Translations under genes and position numbers: made by a program
Origin: Rhizobium sp. NFR03
Lineage (GTDB): Bacteria > Pseudomonadota > Alphaproteobacteria > Rhizobiales > Rhizobiaceae
Reading direction: 5' to 3'
Length of the DNA: 64,000 nucleotides
NCBI RefSeq assembly: GCF_900111275.1
Contig: NZ_FOGR01000005.1
Location: 310,001-374,000, forward strand
The notes under the pieces: model-generated
Told to the model about the DNA's origin: nothing
Seen by the model: the letters and a program-made list of their open reading frames with translations, nothing else
The model's database searches: none
In this document: positions 27,440 through 37,088 of the stretch, in pieces
How positions within the stretch are numbered: position 1 is the stretch's first letter
How the letters are laid out: every line of letters begins with the position of its first letter

Positions 27440-29338
27440 ATGGCAGGGCGCGGCGACAATACGAGACCGAAACCCGGCGTCCAGGTGGATGTCGAACCGT
27501 TCCGCCGCGCGCTGACCGGCTGCATCCGCTCGATCGCCGGTGATTCGGAGATCGAGGTCGTGTTCGCCAACGAGCGCCCCGGCCTCACCGGCGACCGTAT
27601 GCGCCTGCCCGACATTTCCCGCCGCCCCACGCGGCAGGAACTGTCGGTGACGCGCGGCATCGGCGACAGCATGGCGCTGCGCAAGGCGTGCCACGACGAC
27701 CGCATCCACGCGACCATGTCGCCGCAGGGTGCGGATGCCCGCGTCATCTTCGACGCCGTGGAGCAGGCGCGTTGCGAGGCCATCGGCTCGATGCGTATGG
27801 ATGGCGTGGCGGAGAACATCTCCTCCATGCTGGACGAAAAATATGCCCGCGCGAATTTCGGCGCCATCGAGCGGCAGGCCGATGCGCCGATCGAGGAGGC
27901 CGTGGCGCTGATCGTGCGCGAGCGGCTGACCGGCCGCAAGCCGCCGGAATCGGCTGGCAAGGTGCTCGATCTCTGGCGGTCCTTCATCGAGGAGAAGGCC
28001 GGCCGCGAGATGGAGAACCTCTCCGGCGCCGTCAACGACCAGCAGGCCTTCGCCCGCGTGGTGCGCAACATGCTCGCCTCCATGGATGTGGCTGAGAAGT
28101 ACACCGACGAGGAAGCCGAACCGGACGACCAGGAAACGCAGACGGACGAGGACCAGCCGCGCAGCCAGGAGCAGGACGAATCCACGTCCGAAGAGGATGC
28201 CGGCTCGGATGCCGCGCCGTCCGAAGAGAACGAATCTGCCGAAGAGCAGATGGAAGACGGCGAGATGGACGGCGCCGAGATTTCCGACGAGGAAATGTCG
28301 GACGACGGTGACGAGGACAGCGAGACGCCCGGCGAGGTCAAGCGGCCGAACAGCCCCTTCGACGACTTCAACGAGAAGGTCGATTACTCCGTCTTCACCG
28401 AGGAATTCGACGAGACCATCACCTCCGAAGAGCTATGCGACGAGGCGGAGCTCGACCGGCTGCGCGCCTTCCTCGACAAGCAACTCTCGCATCTGCAAGG
28501 CGCCGTCGGCCGTCTGGCGAACCGGTTGCAGCGCCGCCTGATGGCGCAGCAGAACCGCTCTTGGGAATTCGACCTCGAAGAGGGCTACCTCGATCCCGCG
28601 CGCCTGACGCGTCTCATCATCGACCCGATGCAGCCGCTGTCCTTCAAGCGGGAGAAGGACACGAATTTCCGCGACACAGTGGTGACGCTGCTGATCGACA
28701 ATTCGGGCTCCATGCGCGGCCGGCCGATCACGGTCGCTGCGACCTGTGCCGACATTCTGGCGCGGACGCTGGAGCGCTGCGGCGTGAAAGTTGAAATCCT
28801 CGGCTTTACCACGAAGGCGTGGAAGGGTGGCTTGGCGCGTGAAAAATGGCTGGCGAGCGGTAAGCCGCAGGCGCCGGGCCGGCTGAACGATCTGCGCCAC
28901 ATCATCTACAAGTCGGCCGATGCGCCCTGGCGCCGGGCCCGGCGCAATCTCGGGCTGATGATGCGCGAGGGGCTGCTGAAGGAAAATATCGATGGGGAAG
29001 CGCTGATCTGGGCACACAACCGCCTGCTGGCGCGGCCCGAACAGCGGCGCATCCTGATGATGATCTCGGACGGCGCGCCGGTTGATGACTCGACCCTGTC
29101 GGTCAATCCGGGCAATTATCTTGAGCGTCACCTGCGGGCCGTGATCGAGCAGATCGAGACCCGGTCGCCGGTCGAATTGCTGGCCATCGGCATCGGCCAC
29201 GACGTGACACGCTATTATCGCCGCGCGGTCACCATCGTGGATGCCGACGAACTGGCCGGCGCGATGACCGAGCAGCTTGCCTCGCTGTTTGACGACGAGA
29301 ACGGACGCGGACGACGCGCAGCCCGGCGTGCGGGCTGA
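27440..29338 (+). CDS. cobT: Cobaltochelatase subunit CobT
   Basis: A 632-residue partner of CobS. The N-terminal half is helical; residues about 220-310 form a strongly acidic Glu/Asp-rich linker; the C-terminal third is a von Willebrand A domain with the MIDAS motif DNSGSMRG and a later [11 protein letters not shown]. This mirrors the BchD/ChlD architecture of magnesium chelatases. The CobS-CobT complex drives CobN in aerobic cobalamin synthesis. Its last 11 bases overlap the proposed GTG start of the next gene. Confidence 0.97.
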   Translation: MAGRGDNTRPKPGVQVDVEPFRRALTGCIRSIAGDSEIEVVFANERPGLTGDRMRLPDISRRPTRQELSVTRGIGDSMALRKACHDDRIHATMSPQGADARVIFDAVEQARCEAIGSMRMDGVAENISSMLDEKYARANFGAIERQADAPIEEAVALIVRERLTGRKPPESAGKVLDLWRSFIEEKAGREMENLSGAVNDQQAFARVVRNMLASMDVAEKYTDEEAEPDDQETQTDEDQPRSQEQDESTSEEDAGSDAAPSEENESAEEQMEDGEMDGAEISDEEMSDDGDEDSETPGEVKRPNSPFDDFNEKVDYSVFTEEFDETITSEELCDEAELDRLRAFLDKQLSHLQGAVGRLANRLQRRLMAQQNRSWEFDLEEGYLDPARLTRLIIDPMQPLSFKREKDTNFRDTVVTLLIDNSGSMRGRPITVAATCADILARTLERCGVKVEILGFTTKAWKGGLAREKWLASGKPQAPGRLNDLRHIIYKSADAPWRRARRNLGLMMREGLLKENIDGEALIWAHNRLLARPEQRRILMMISDGAPVDDSTLSVNPGNYLERHLRAVIEQIETRSPVELLAIGIGHDVTRYYRRAVTIVDADELAGAMTEQLASLFDDENGRGRRAARRAG

Positions 29339-30386
29339 GCCACCCAGGCGGGGCAGGCCCGTAAGCTGTGCATGGTGCCGGCTCGCGGTCCTCGCGGGCT
29401 TCTGGGCGTGCGCCTCGCTTGCGCCGGCGCAAGCGGCAAACCCTGAGCCTGATCAGCCGGTCACCGAGGCGATGACGATCTTTGCAAAGAAGATCGAGAC
29501 GTTTCGGTTCGGTTCCGACCAGCGCGTGTTCGGCAAGCTGGAGTTCGTCGGCGGTCTCGACCTCACCTCGAGCAATGCCTTGTTCGGCGCTTTTTCATCA
29601 ATCCGTTTTCGCGCCGATGGCGAACATTTCGTCGGCGTGCTCGATACGGCTCACTGGCTCGAAGGCCGCATCGAGCGGGATCCCGGCGGCCGACTGTCGG
29701 GCCTTGGCGACGTTACCGTGACGTCTATGAAGGACCGGCAGGGTCGCACAGAGAGCGCCAAGGCACTCATGGACTCCGAAGGTGTCGCATTGCGTGACGG
29801 GCAGGTGCTCGTCAGCTTCGAAGGCGACGCGCGGGTGGATATCTATCCCGATCCCGGCTTCACGCAGTCGCGGCCGCTCAGAACCTTGCCGATTCTGCTT
29901 CCACGCGACAGGCTGAAGCGCAATCGCAGCCTCGAAATGGTGGCAGTATCGCCAAAGGAGAGCCCGCTTGCAGGCGCCCCCGTTATCGTCGCCGAGCTTT
30001 CCTTCGACAAGAATGACCACCTCCTCGCTGCCGTGCTCGAAGGGCCGCGCAAAGGCGTGTTCGGCGTGGTGCAGAAGGATCCCTTCGCTGTGACGGACGG
30101 TGCCTTCCTGCCGAATGGGGATCTTCTGCTGCTCGAGCGGCGTTTCAGCTTCGCCGCAGGTCTCGGCATGGAAATCCGGCGCATCAAGGCTGACGACATC
30201 CGCCCCGGTGCCGTTGTCGATGGCGAGGTGCTGATCTCCGCCGATCTCGGCTACCAGATCGACAATATGGAAGGCCTCGATGTGGTCGTCCAACCCAGTG
30301 GCGACACCCACCTCATCCTCGTCTCCGACGACAACCACTCGATTCTCGAGCGATCGCTGATGCTGGAGTTCAAGCTTCTGCCGTGA
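29328..30386 (+). CDS. Secreted esterase-like/phytase-like beta-propeller protein
   Basis: About 352 residues from GTG 29328. A basic N-terminus and hydrophobic core ([18 protein letters not shown]) form a signal peptide. The mature part fits the phytase-like domain of bacterial secreted proteins: [57 protein letters not shown] and a final [24 protein letters not shown]. True phytase activity is not implied by this family. It overlaps cobT by 11 bp, so it is likely co-transcribed. The start is uncertain; a longer frame from 29277 exists within cobT. Confidence 0.8.
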   Translation: MRAEPPRRGRPVSCAWCRLAVLAGFWACASLAPAQAANPEPDQPVTEAMTIFAKKIETFRFGSDQRVFGKLEFVGGLDLTSSNALFGAFSSIRFRADGEHFVGVLDTAHWLEGRIERDPGGRLSGLGDVTVTSMKDRQGRTESAKALMDSEGVALRDGQVLVSFEGDARVDIYPDPGFTQSRPLRTLPILLPRDRLKRNRSLEMVAVSPKESPLAGAPVIVAELSFDKNDHLLAAVLEGPRKGVFGVVQKDPFAVTDGAFLPNGDLLLLERRFSFAAGLGMEIRRIKADDIRPGAVVDGEVLISADLGYQIDNMEGLDVVVQPSGDTHLILVSDDNHSILERSLMLEFKLLP

Positions 30387-30430
30387 TGGCGGGGGTGTCG
30401 GGTATGGCGCTGCTATGGCGCTGCGCGCTG

Positions 30431-30595
30431 CCCCTCATCTGCCTGCCGGCATCTTCTCCCCGCTTGGCGGGGAGAAGAGACTCGTGGCGCCTTCTTCGTT
30501 CCCTCACCCACAACCGTCACGAAGAAGCGAGCGCTTCCCGCATATCCCTTCTCCCCGCAAGCGGGGAGAAGGTGGCGGCAGCCGGATGAGGGGCT
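30431..30595. repeat. RIME-like palindromic mosaic element, copy 1
   Basis: The gap between the phytase-like gene and the queuosine transporter gene is filled by palindromes: CTTCTCCCCGCTTGGCGGGG near 30453, a related one with CCCCGCAAGCGGGG near 30553, and outer arms CCCCTCAT at 30431 and ATGAGGGG at 30588-30595. The right arm is nearly identical to the element at 45310-45467; the left arm has diverged by several bases. This is the pattern of rhizobial intergenic mosaic elements (RIME). Confidence 0.85.
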
Positions 30596-30612
30596 GCGAC
30601 CTCCGACCAACC

Positions 30613-31254
30613 TCAGACGCGCGCTCCCGGCGCTCCCGGCATCGGCTTCAGGACGTTCATCAAGGCGCCGTAAGGCAGCAGCAGCACCAGGCCGACGAGG
30701 ATTTTGACGACGAGATCGCCGAGCGTCCAGGAGATCCAGCGGGGCGCTTCCGTCGTCAGAAGGCCGAGGATCGGAGAGGACGCGAGAGCGAAGGGGTCGT
30801 TCGGGCCGATGAAGGCAAAGATCGGGGCGAAGGCGAGGGAAAAGAATATGGCCGTGTCGAGCGCCGAACCGAACAGCGAGCCGGCGAGTGGCGCGCGCCA
30901 CCATCGTTGACGGCGCAGGCGGTTGAAGACCGAGATATCCAGAAGCTGCCCGAAGAGGAAGGCCGAGCCGGAGGCGATGGCGATGCGCGGCGTGGCGACC
31001 ATGATGGAGATCACGACGGCGACCGCAAAGCCGCAAATGACGACACGTCGGGCGATCTTCGGCCCGAACTGGCGGTTGGTGAGGTCGGTCACCAGAAAGG
31101 CGGCGGGGTAGGTGAAGGCGCCCCAGGTGAGAAGATCACCCAGCTGCATGCCGGCGATGGAGCCGGGCAGGGGGAACTGGACCAGAAAGTTCGAGGCGAC
31201 GACCACGAGGGTCATCAAGGCAACGTAGGTTGCGAACAGGCGTGTGTTCAGCAT
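30613..31254 (-). CDS. Queuosine precursor transporter (YhhQ/VUT family)
   Basis: A 213-residue membrane protein with about six helices. It has the VUT/COG1738 features PAAFLVTDLTNRQFGPKIARR (about residues 50-70), FGQLLDISVFNRLRR and LAGSLFGSALDTAIFFSLAF. YhhQ in E. coli takes up preQ0/preQ1 for queuosine tRNA modification. AGGA sits seven bases before the ATG within an A-rich leader, and the same leader can fold as a small preQ1-type hairpin, which would suit this function. Downstream lies a RIME-like repeat. Confidence 0.88.
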   Translation of the reverse strand: MLNTRLFATYVALMTLVVVASNFLVQFPLPGSIAGMQLGDLLTWGAFTYPAAFLVTDLTNRQFGPKIARRVVICGFAVAVVISIMVATPRIAIASGSAFLFGQLLDISVFNRLRRQRWWRAPLAGSLFGSALDTAIFFSLAFAPIFAFIGPNDPFALASSPILGLLTTEAPRWISWTLGDLVVKILVGLVLLLPYGALMNVLKPMPGAPGARV

Positions 31255-31280
31255 TTTTTTATCCTGGGTGATGCCACCAG
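31252..31280 (-). promoter_or_regulatory. Candidate preQ1-type hairpin/pseudoknot over the yhhQ start
   Basis: Read on the minus strand the leader gives CTGG, the loop TGGCATCAC, then CCAG, followed by GATAAAAAAATG. The CTGG/CCAG stem plus A-rich tail resembles class I preQ1 riboswitches, and loop bases GCAT could pair with ATGC at the start codon, hiding the RBS (AGGA). The stem is only 4 bp and the loop is shorter than the consensus, so this is a suggestion, supported mainly by the function of the gene it precedes. Confidence 0.25.
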
Positions 31281-31417
31281 TTGGAGGAGAGGATCTGCTG
31301 CCCGGATGGCGGCAGGTCCCTATGAAACGTCAGATGCGAAACCGTATCACATGCGCATGGAAAAGGCCCGCCGATGACGGCAGGCCAAGATCCGGAATGC
31401 TCAGGCTTCGTTGCTTA

Positions 31418-31714
31418 TCAGGCAGCGACGGCTTCTGCGGTCTTCTTGACGATCTGGCGGCGCAGCAGGCGTGCGCGCTGCGACAGGTCTACTTCGCTTG
31501 CCTTGAGCAGGAAAGCGTCGAGACCGCCACGATGCTCGACCGTGCGGAGAGCTGCAGCCGAAACGCGAAGGCGGAAGCGCTGGTTCAGCGAGTCCGAGAT
31601 CAGCGTGACCTGGCACAGGTTCGGCAGGAACCGGCGCTTGGTCTTGTTGTTCGCGTGGCTCACATTGTTGCCCGACTGGACGCCCTTGCCGGTCAATTCG
31701 CAACTACGGGACAT
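31418..31714 (-). CDS. rpmB: 50S ribosomal protein L28
   Basis: A 98-residue L28 protein, the usual alphaproteobacterial length, beginning [30 protein letters not shown] set the start at 31714, since the upstream in-frame stretch is leader sequence. An almost ideal promoter lies about 95 bp upstream. It is divergent from the DUF3108 gene, as in other Rhizobiales. Confidence 0.97.
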   Translation of the reverse strand: MSRSCELTGKGVQSGNNVSHANNKTKRRFLPNLCQVTLISDSLNQRFRLRVSAAALRTVEHRGGLDAFLLKASEVDLSQRARLLRRQIVKKTAEAVAA

Positions 31715-31807
31715 GGAATCACCTATTTCTTTTCGCCTGCGTTCAATGCGTTTGCGGGCCACAAGCCCAAGCAGCATTCCCACCGGTCATGATTGGAAAG
31801 TTGCGGT

Positions 31808-31836
31808 TCTATAGTCAGAGCCGCAGCGCACGTCAA
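31808..31836 (-). promoter_or_regulatory. Sigma-70-type promoter of rpmB
   Basis: On the minus strand TTGACG (31831-31836) is followed after 17 bp by TATAGA (31808-31813). Spacing and hexamers fit a strong housekeeping promoter. It points at rpmB, giving a leader of roughly 85 bases. Confidence 0.8.
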
Positions 31837-31993
31837 GACAAAACACCGGAATTTCCCGCAAAGTCGGGGCAGGGCGGTGGAAAAGACGCCTGTATGCCGG
31901 TCGGTGCAGGCTCGGTAACACGGGCGTAGAAATGCCGCAAACGCTTCCTATCTCTCCTTCTTTCTCCCGATCTCTTTCGGAAAGGTTCTCGGC

Positions 31994-32773
31994 ATGGCCC
32001 TGCGTGTCGGTCTTGCGGCTCTTGCCGCAATGTCCCTGGTAACGGTTCCCACGAATGCGGCACGGCCGGCGGATGTCGTGCACGACACCGATTACACCAT
32101 CTCGCTCGCCGGCCTTCCGATCGCCAAGGCCTCGTTCCGTACCAAGCTCGATGATCGACGCTACACCATCTCGGGGACGCTGAGCTCGGCCGGTCTCGCG
32201 GATATTCTGTCGAGCACGAGCGGGCGCACGGAGGTTTCCGGCATGATCGAGAGCGACAAGCTCGTCGCCACCGACTATTCCGTGCGCTACCAGACCGGCA
32301 AGAAGAAGCGCGCGATCGACGTTGCCTTCGACAATGGCAACGTGACCTCGGCGACCCTGACGCCGCAGCGCAAGAAGCCGCCGAAGAACTGGGTTCCGGT
32401 GACGAAGGAAGACATGCGCGGCGTGGTCGACCCCCTGTCGGGCCTGATCTTTCCGGCCGGTGCCAAGGTGTGCCCGAAGACGCTGCCGGTGTTCGATGGC
32501 GAATCGCGCATGGATCTGAAGCTGAGCGCCAAGGGCACGAAGCCGTTCAAGACCGAAGGCTTCAGTGGCGACGTCATCGTCTGCGGCATCCAGTTCGTGC
32601 CAAAATCGGGCTACCGCAAGGGCCGCGAGGATGTGGATTACCTTCGCAAGCTCGACAGCATGGAGATCTGGTTTGCCAAGTCGGATACCGTGCAGGTATA
32701 TGCTCCGGTCTATGTCCGGATCCCGACGAAGTACGGCCCGGTGACCGTGTGGGCCACGCGCTTCAAGGGGTGA
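31994..32773 (+). CDS. DUF3108 domain periplasmic protein
   Basis: A 259-residue protein with a signal peptide (LAALAAMSLVTVPTNA) and a DUF3108 domain: DYTISLAGLPIAKASFRTKLDD at the start, FDNGNVTSATLTP in the middle, and the final VYVRIPTKYGPVTVWATRF. Two cysteines (AKVCPKTLP and VIVCGIQF) may form a disulfide. The family is common in proteobacterial envelopes, of unknown role, with a lipocalin-like beta-barrel suspected. It stands back to back with rpmB. Confidence 0.85.
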   Translation: MALRVGLAALAAMSLVTVPTNAARPADVVHDTDYTISLAGLPIAKASFRTKLDDRRYTISGTLSSAGLADILSSTSGRTEVSGMIESDKLVATDYSVRYQTGKKKRAIDVAFDNGNVTSATLTPQRKKPPKNWVPVTKEDMRGVVDPLSGLIFPAGAKVCPKTLPVFDGESRMDLKLSAKGTKPFKTEGFSGDVIVCGIQFVPKSGYRKGREDVDYLRKLDSMEIWFAKSDTVQVYAPVYVRIPTKYGPVTVWATRFKG

Positions 32774-32824
32774 TCCGTTTCGGGTCTTATCCCGGCGCCG
32801 CCCGCACTATCGGAGAGTGGGCGG

Positions 32825-33733
32825 ATGCAGACCAGAGCGACGTTGATCGGATTTTCCGCCATTCTCATGTGGGCGCTGCTGGCGCTCTTCACGGCTGCAT
32901 CCGGCACGATGCCGCCATTCCAGCTTTCGGCAATCTGCTTTGCCATCGGTAGTCTTCCCGGGCTCGTCGTGCTGGGGCTCAAGCCGGAGCGGCTGGCGCT
33001 TCTGCGGCAACCCGCCCGCGTCTGGGTGGTGGGCATCGTCGGGCTCTTCGGTTACCACGCGCTGTATTTCACCGCACTTCGCAACGCGCCGGCCGTGGAG
33101 GCGGGGTTGATCGCCTATCTCTGGCCGCTGCTGATCGTCGTGGGTTCGGCGCTGCTGCCGGGCGAGCGGCTGCGGTGGTATCATGTCGCGGGCGCGCTCT
33201 GCGGCCTTGCCGGTACGGCGATGATCGTTGCGCGCAACGGTGTCGCTTTCGACAGCGCCTATACGCTCGGCTATGGCGCGGCGCTGTGCTGTGCCTTCAC
33301 CTGGGCCATCTATTCGCTGCTGACGCGGCGGTTCGAGGCGGTGTCCACGGATGTCGTCACCGGGTTTTGCCTTGTGACCTCGGTCCTCTCGCTTCTCTGC
33401 CATCTTGCGCTGGAGACGACGGTCTGGCCGGACACGGGCACGCAGTGGCTGGCGGTCGCGGGCCTCGGGCTCTTGCCGGTAGGCGCTGCCTTCTATGCCT
33501 GGGATTACGGCGTGAAGAACGGCAATATCCAGCTCTTGGGTGTCGCAAGCTACTCGGCGCCGGTGCTTTCCACGCTGACGCTCATGCTGTTCGGATTCGC
33601 CGAGCCGTCGCTTGGCATTGCGCTGGCCTGCCTGCTGGTGACGGGGGGCGCTGTGCTGGCAGCACGCGACGTGATCTTCTCGTCACGCAAAGGTTCGGGC
33701 AAGCCCAAAGACAGCATTCATCCGGCAGCGTGA
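32825..33733 (+). CDS. EamA-family exporter (YddG-like)
   Basis: A 302-residue drug/metabolite transporter with about ten helices and two EamA repeats. The N-terminus GFSAILMWALLALFTAASG, followed by PPFQLSAICFAIGSL and GYHALYFTALRNAPAVEAGLIAYLWPLLIV, resembles the YddG group that exports aromatic amino acids. The substrate is uncertain. The 3' end overlaps the convergent DUF985 gene by 16 bp. Confidence 0.85.
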   Translation: MQTRATLIGFSAILMWALLALFTAASGTMPPFQLSAICFAIGSLPGLVVLGLKPERLALLRQPARVWVVGIVGLFGYHALYFTALRNAPAVEAGLIAYLWPLLIVVGSALLPGERLRWYHVAGALCGLAGTAMIVARNGVAFDSAYTLGYGAALCCAFTWAIYSLLTRRFEAVSTDVVTGFCLVTSVLSLLCHLALETTVWPDTGTQWLAVAGLGLLPVGAAFYAWDYGVKNGNIQLLGVASYSAPVLSTLTLMLFGFAEPSLGIALACLLVTGGAVLAARDVIFSSRKGSGKPKDSIHPAA

Positions 33734-34170
33734 GGCGGTTCCCATCCGGGCGGCGCCATCTCGAAGACGCTGAAGTCGAAGCCGGGTGCCACGGTGCAGC
33801 CGACGAGGGTCCAGGGGCCGCGTGATTCGGCCGACTGCCATGTGCCGGCGGGAACCACGCCTTGCGGGCGCTCGCCCTTTTCAAGATCCGTGCCGAGAAC
33901 GATGGTCGTGGCGAGTTCGCCCGGTGCCGCAAGCCGGAGGGTGAGGGCCGCGCCGGCGTAGTGGTGCCAGACCTCGGCAGCATCGAGAACGCGGTGCCAG
34001 TGCGATCTCTCGCCCGCTTCCAGCAGATAGTAGATCGCCGTGGAGTGCCCGCGCGAGCCGCCCGTTTGGTCTCGGAACGTCTCGGCATACCAGCCGCCTT
34101 CAGGGTGCCGGATCATGCCGAGTGCGGTGACGATCGACCGGGCGTCCTGCGTCTCTCCTTGCGCGCTCAT
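33718..34170 (-). CDS. Cupin, DUF985 family
   Basis: A 150-residue single-domain cupin of the DUF985 group. Typical elements are ALGMIRHPEGGWYAETFRD at the N-terminus, STAIYYLLEAGERSHWHRV, and GVVPAGTWQSAESRGPWTLVGCTVAPGFDF near the end. The enzymatic role of the family is not established. The start overlaps the gloB stop by one base (TAATG), so it is translated from the gloB transcript. Confidence 0.88.
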   Translation of the reverse strand: MSAQGETQDARSIVTALGMIRHPEGGWYAETFRDQTGGSRGHSTAIYYLLEAGERSHWHRVLDAAEVWHHYAGAALTLRLAAPGELATTIVLGTDLEKGERPQGVVPAGTWQSAESRGPWTLVGCTVAPGFDFSVFEMAPPGWEPPHAAG

Positions 34171-34940
34171 TAAAAATTGTCCTTGCGTTTGCGGATTTCG
34201 GCAAAGACCTCGCCATCGCTGGCGGACGGCATGCCCAGATGGGCACGGATGCCGGGATCGGCCGGGCGCAGGAAGGGGTTGGTGCGCTTTTCCAGGCCCA
34301 GCGTCGTCGGCGCGGTGAAGCCGCCGCGCTCGCGCAGGTCCTCGATCTCGGCGGCGCGGGCTTGAAGCTCGGGATTGTCAGGATCGACCGTTACGGCGAA
34401 ACGGGCATTCGACAGGGTATATTCGTGGCCGAAATAGACCTGCGTGTCGTCGGGCAGCGCCATCAGCTTTTGGAGCGAGGACCACATATCGGCGGGCGAG
34501 CCTTCGAACAGGCGACCGCAACCCAGCGCAAACAGCGTGTCCGCGGCAAAGAGCAGGCGGTCGTCCGGCAGGTGGTAGCAGATATGGCCGGCGGTGTGGC
34601 CGGGTGTGCCGATCACGTGGACCTTGTGTCCGGCGAAGGTGAAATCCCCGCCGTCACCGATCGTCATGTCGATGCCGGGAATGCGCGAGGCCTCGCGATC
34701 CGGACCGATGATGGTGGCGTCATAGCGGGTCTTCAAAGCGAGGTTCGCTTCCACATGGTCGTTGTGGTGATGCGTGGTGAAGATGTGCGTCAGCGTCCAG
34801 CCGCGCCGCTCCAGCGCGTCGAGGATCGGCTGTTCCTCGGGCGCATCGATCGAAGCCGTCTCGCCGCTCTCGGGATCATGAAGGAGGACACCGAAATTGT
34901 CGGTCCGGCAGAGGAACAGGTCAAGTTCGAGCGCTGGCAT
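34170..34940 (-). CDS. gloB: Hydroxyacylglutathione hydrolase (glyoxalase II)
   Basis: A 256-residue metallo-beta-lactamase fold enzyme that hydrolyses S-D-lactoylglutathione in methylglyoxal detoxification. The metal site is clear: TTHHHNDH (about residues 55-62), the His in GTPGHTAGH, and the bridging Asp in [19 protein letters not shown]; the substrate-binding [14 protein letters not shown] and the C-terminal KRTNPFLR are also present. The start at 34940 (MPALELDLF) fits the family. It is divergent from the methyltransferase gene, with DUF985 downstream. Confidence 0.95.
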   Translation of the reverse strand: MPALELDLFLCRTDNFGVLLHDPESGETASIDAPEEQPILDALERRGWTLTHIFTTHHHNDHVEANLALKTRYDATIIGPDREASRIPGIDMTIGDGGDFTFAGHKVHVIGTPGHTAGHICYHLPDDRLLFAADTLFALGCGRLFEGSPADMWSSLQKLMALPDDTQVYFGHEYTLSNARFAVTVDPDNPELQARAAEIEDLRERGGFTAPTTLGLEKRTNPFLRPADPGIRAHLGMPSASDGEVFAEIRKRKDNF

Positions 34941-35111
34941 GATGAGATCCTCGGGGCGAGCTGAGACGGTGGAATCGTCAAGGGAATGTAAAGGCGGAGC
35001 ATGGGAAGTCCAGCGATAGCCGGCCAAGAGAAGGCCGAGTGCAAAAAACGGCGCGCGAAAATCGTCGTCGCCCTTGTTCCCTTTCTTCGGGACGCGCACT
35101 AACCTTTGCGC

Positions 35112-35867
35112 ATGCACGCCGATATCGTCGATCTTCGCCAGTTCTATCATTCGCGGCTCGGGCGTTTCACCGAGCAGGCGATCTCCATGGCGCTCGCCTC
35201 CATCTGGGCGCGGTTGCCCGAGGAGCGGCTCGTCGGGCTCGGCTACGTCCTGCCCTATCTGGAGCGTTTCCGTGCCGATACGGAGCGGACCTTCGCCTTC
35301 ATGCCGGCGGGGCAGGGCGCCGTGAACTGGCCGGTCGCCGAGCTGTCTTCGACGGCGCTGGTCTTCGATGAGGAACTGCCGCTGCCCGACAGCTCGATCG
35401 ATCGTATTCTCATGGTGCACGCGCTGGAATTTGCCGAAAATCCGCGCGAGACCATGAAGGAAATCTGGCGGGTGCTGGCACCCGGCGGGCGGCTCGTCAT
35501 CGTGGTTCCCAACCGGCAGGGCGTCTGGGCGCGTATGGACCACACGCCCTTCGGCTCCGGCCGTCCCTATTCGCGCGGGCAGCTGACGGCCCTGCTGCGG
35601 GAAACGAATTTTACGCCCGGGGCGTCCTGCGAGGCTCTGTTCTTCCCGCCTTCGACCACGAATACCGTGCTGAAGCTCGGACGCGCCTTCGAGAAGATCG
35701 GGCGTAAACTCTGGCCGGTGTTCTCAGGCGTGATCGTCGTGGAGGCTCAGAAGCGGCTTTATCAGGGGCTGCCGGTGGCAGCCCGCGCATCGCGTCGTGT
35801 CTTCGTGCCCGTGCTGGCGCCGCAGGGGGTGCCGACGACGCGCGACGGGCAGCCGCCGACGCGATGA
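35112..35867 (+). CDS. Class I SAM-dependent methyltransferase family protein
   Basis: A 251-residue protein with a Methyltransf_11-like core: [10 protein letters not shown] replaces the usual glycine-rich motif I, but [23 protein letters not shown] and [25 protein letters not shown] are characteristic later motifs. The weak motif I raises doubt about SAM binding. The substrate is unknown. In Rhizobiales this gene often sits beside gloB, with which it is divergent here. ATG 35112 was chosen over a TTG two codons earlier. Confidence 0.8.
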   Translation: MHADIVDLRQFYHSRLGRFTEQAISMALASIWARLPEERLVGLGYVLPYLERFRADTERTFAFMPAGQGAVNWPVAELSSTALVFDEELPLPDSSIDRILMVHALEFAENPRETMKEIWRVLAPGGRLVIVVPNRQGVWARMDHTPFGSGRPYSRGQLTALLRETNFTPGASCEALFFPPSTTNTVLKLGRAFEKIGRKLWPVFSGVIVVEAQKRLYQGLPVAARASRRVFVPVLAPQGVPTTRDGQPPTR

Positions 35868-35974
35868 GGCCTGTCGGGCCGCGCAGGCCCGGCCTTGCCT
35901 TCGACAAACCCTCGACAAGGCGGCAGTGGAGCGGTAATGGCAGAGCCATCCGTGACACCAGCGAAAGCCAGACC

Positions 35975-37081
35975 ATGAGCACCCTCCCGAACGCTCCGAC
36001 CCCGCGCCCCGGCATTCTCGACATCGCCGCCTATGTGCCGGGCAAGGAACACGCTCCGGGCGTGGCCAAGGTCTACAAGCTCTCCTCCAACGAGACGCCG
36101 CTCGGCGCGAGCCCCAAGGCGTTGGAAGCGTTTCGCGAGGCGGCCGGCCAGCTGGAGCGCTATCCGGACGGGCAGGCGATCGAGCTTCGCAACGCGATTG
36201 CGGAGGTCTATGCGCTCAACCCGGCAAACCTCATGTGCGGCAACGGCTCGGACGAGCTTCTGGGCCTGCTCGCCCACACCTATCTCGCGCCGGGCGATGA
36301 GGCTGTTATCACCGAGCATGGCTTCCTCGTCTACAGGATCCAGATCATGGCGGCCGGCGGCACGCCGGTGACCGTGAAGGAGCGGGATTGCCGCGTCGAT
36401 GTCGATGCGATCCTCGCCGCCGTGACCGACAAGACGAAACTGGTGTTCATCGCCAACCCCGGCAATCCCACGGGCACCTTCGTGCCCGTCGAAGAGGTGC
36501 GCCGATTGCAGGCCGGCCTGCCAAAGCATGTGCTGCTCGTGCTGGATGCGGCCTATGCGGAATATGTCCGGCGCAACGATTACGAGGCGGGCATAGAGCT
36601 GGTTTCGTCCAACCAGAACGTCGTGATGACGCGCACTTTCTCCAAGGTCTACGGTCTGGCAGCTCTCCGCGTCGGCTGGATCTATGCGCCTGCCGCGATC
36701 ATCGATGCGCTGAACCGCAGCCGCGGGCCGTTCAACCTGAATGCTCCGGCCATCGCTGCCGGTGCCGCTGCCGTCCGCGATCAGGGGTTTACGGCCGCAG
36801 CCGTGGATTTCAACGCGGAATGGGTGGCGAAGGTGAGCGAGAGGCTGACGGCGCTCGGCCTTGACGTCACGCCATCCGTTGCGAATTTCGTGCTGATGCA
36901 CTTTCCCGACATTGCCGGCAAGCGGGCGGAGGATGCGGATACGTTCCTGACCAGCCGAGGCTTCGTTCTGCGGGCCGTTCGCGGCTACGGTTTCCCCAAT
37001 TCGCTGCGCCTGTCGATCGGCACGGAGGAGGCGAATGAAGGCGTCCTTGCTGCCCTGACCGAATTTCTCGGCAAGAACTGA
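35975..37081 (+). CDS. hisC: Histidinol-phosphate aminotransferase
   Basis: A 368-residue PLP-dependent class II aminotransferase. [48 protein letters not shown], and the lysine motif [15 protein letters not shown] are diagnostic. In rhizobia HisC-type enzymes act in histidine synthesis and also accept aromatic substrates; here it lies 7 bp before the tyrosine-branch dehydrogenase gene, so an aromatic role is plausible. ATG 35975 is the family start; an upstream in-frame extension overlaps the methyltransferase end. Confidence 0.93.
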   Translation: MSTLPNAPTPRPGILDIAAYVPGKEHAPGVAKVYKLSSNETPLGASPKALEAFREAAGQLERYPDGQAIELRNAIAEVYALNPANLMCGNGSDELLGLLAHTYLAPGDEAVITEHGFLVYRIQIMAAGGTPVTVKERDCRVDVDAILAAVTDKTKLVFIANPGNPTGTFVPVEEVRRLQAGLPKHVLLVLDAAYAEYVRRNDYEAGIELVSSNQNVVMTRTFSKVYGLAALRVGWIYAPAAIIDALNRSRGPFNLNAPAIAAGAAAVRDQGFTAAAVDFNAEWVAKVSERLTALGLDVTPSVANFVLMHFPDIAGKRAEDADTFLTSRGFVLRAVRGYGFPNSLRLSIGTEEANEGVLAALTEFLGKN

Positions 37082-37088
37082 GACCGAC

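Noticed and set aside
26671-28371. 566-residue serine-rich frame opposite cobS and cobT
   Set aside because: Antisense of the acidic linker of CobT produces runs of Ser; not a gene.
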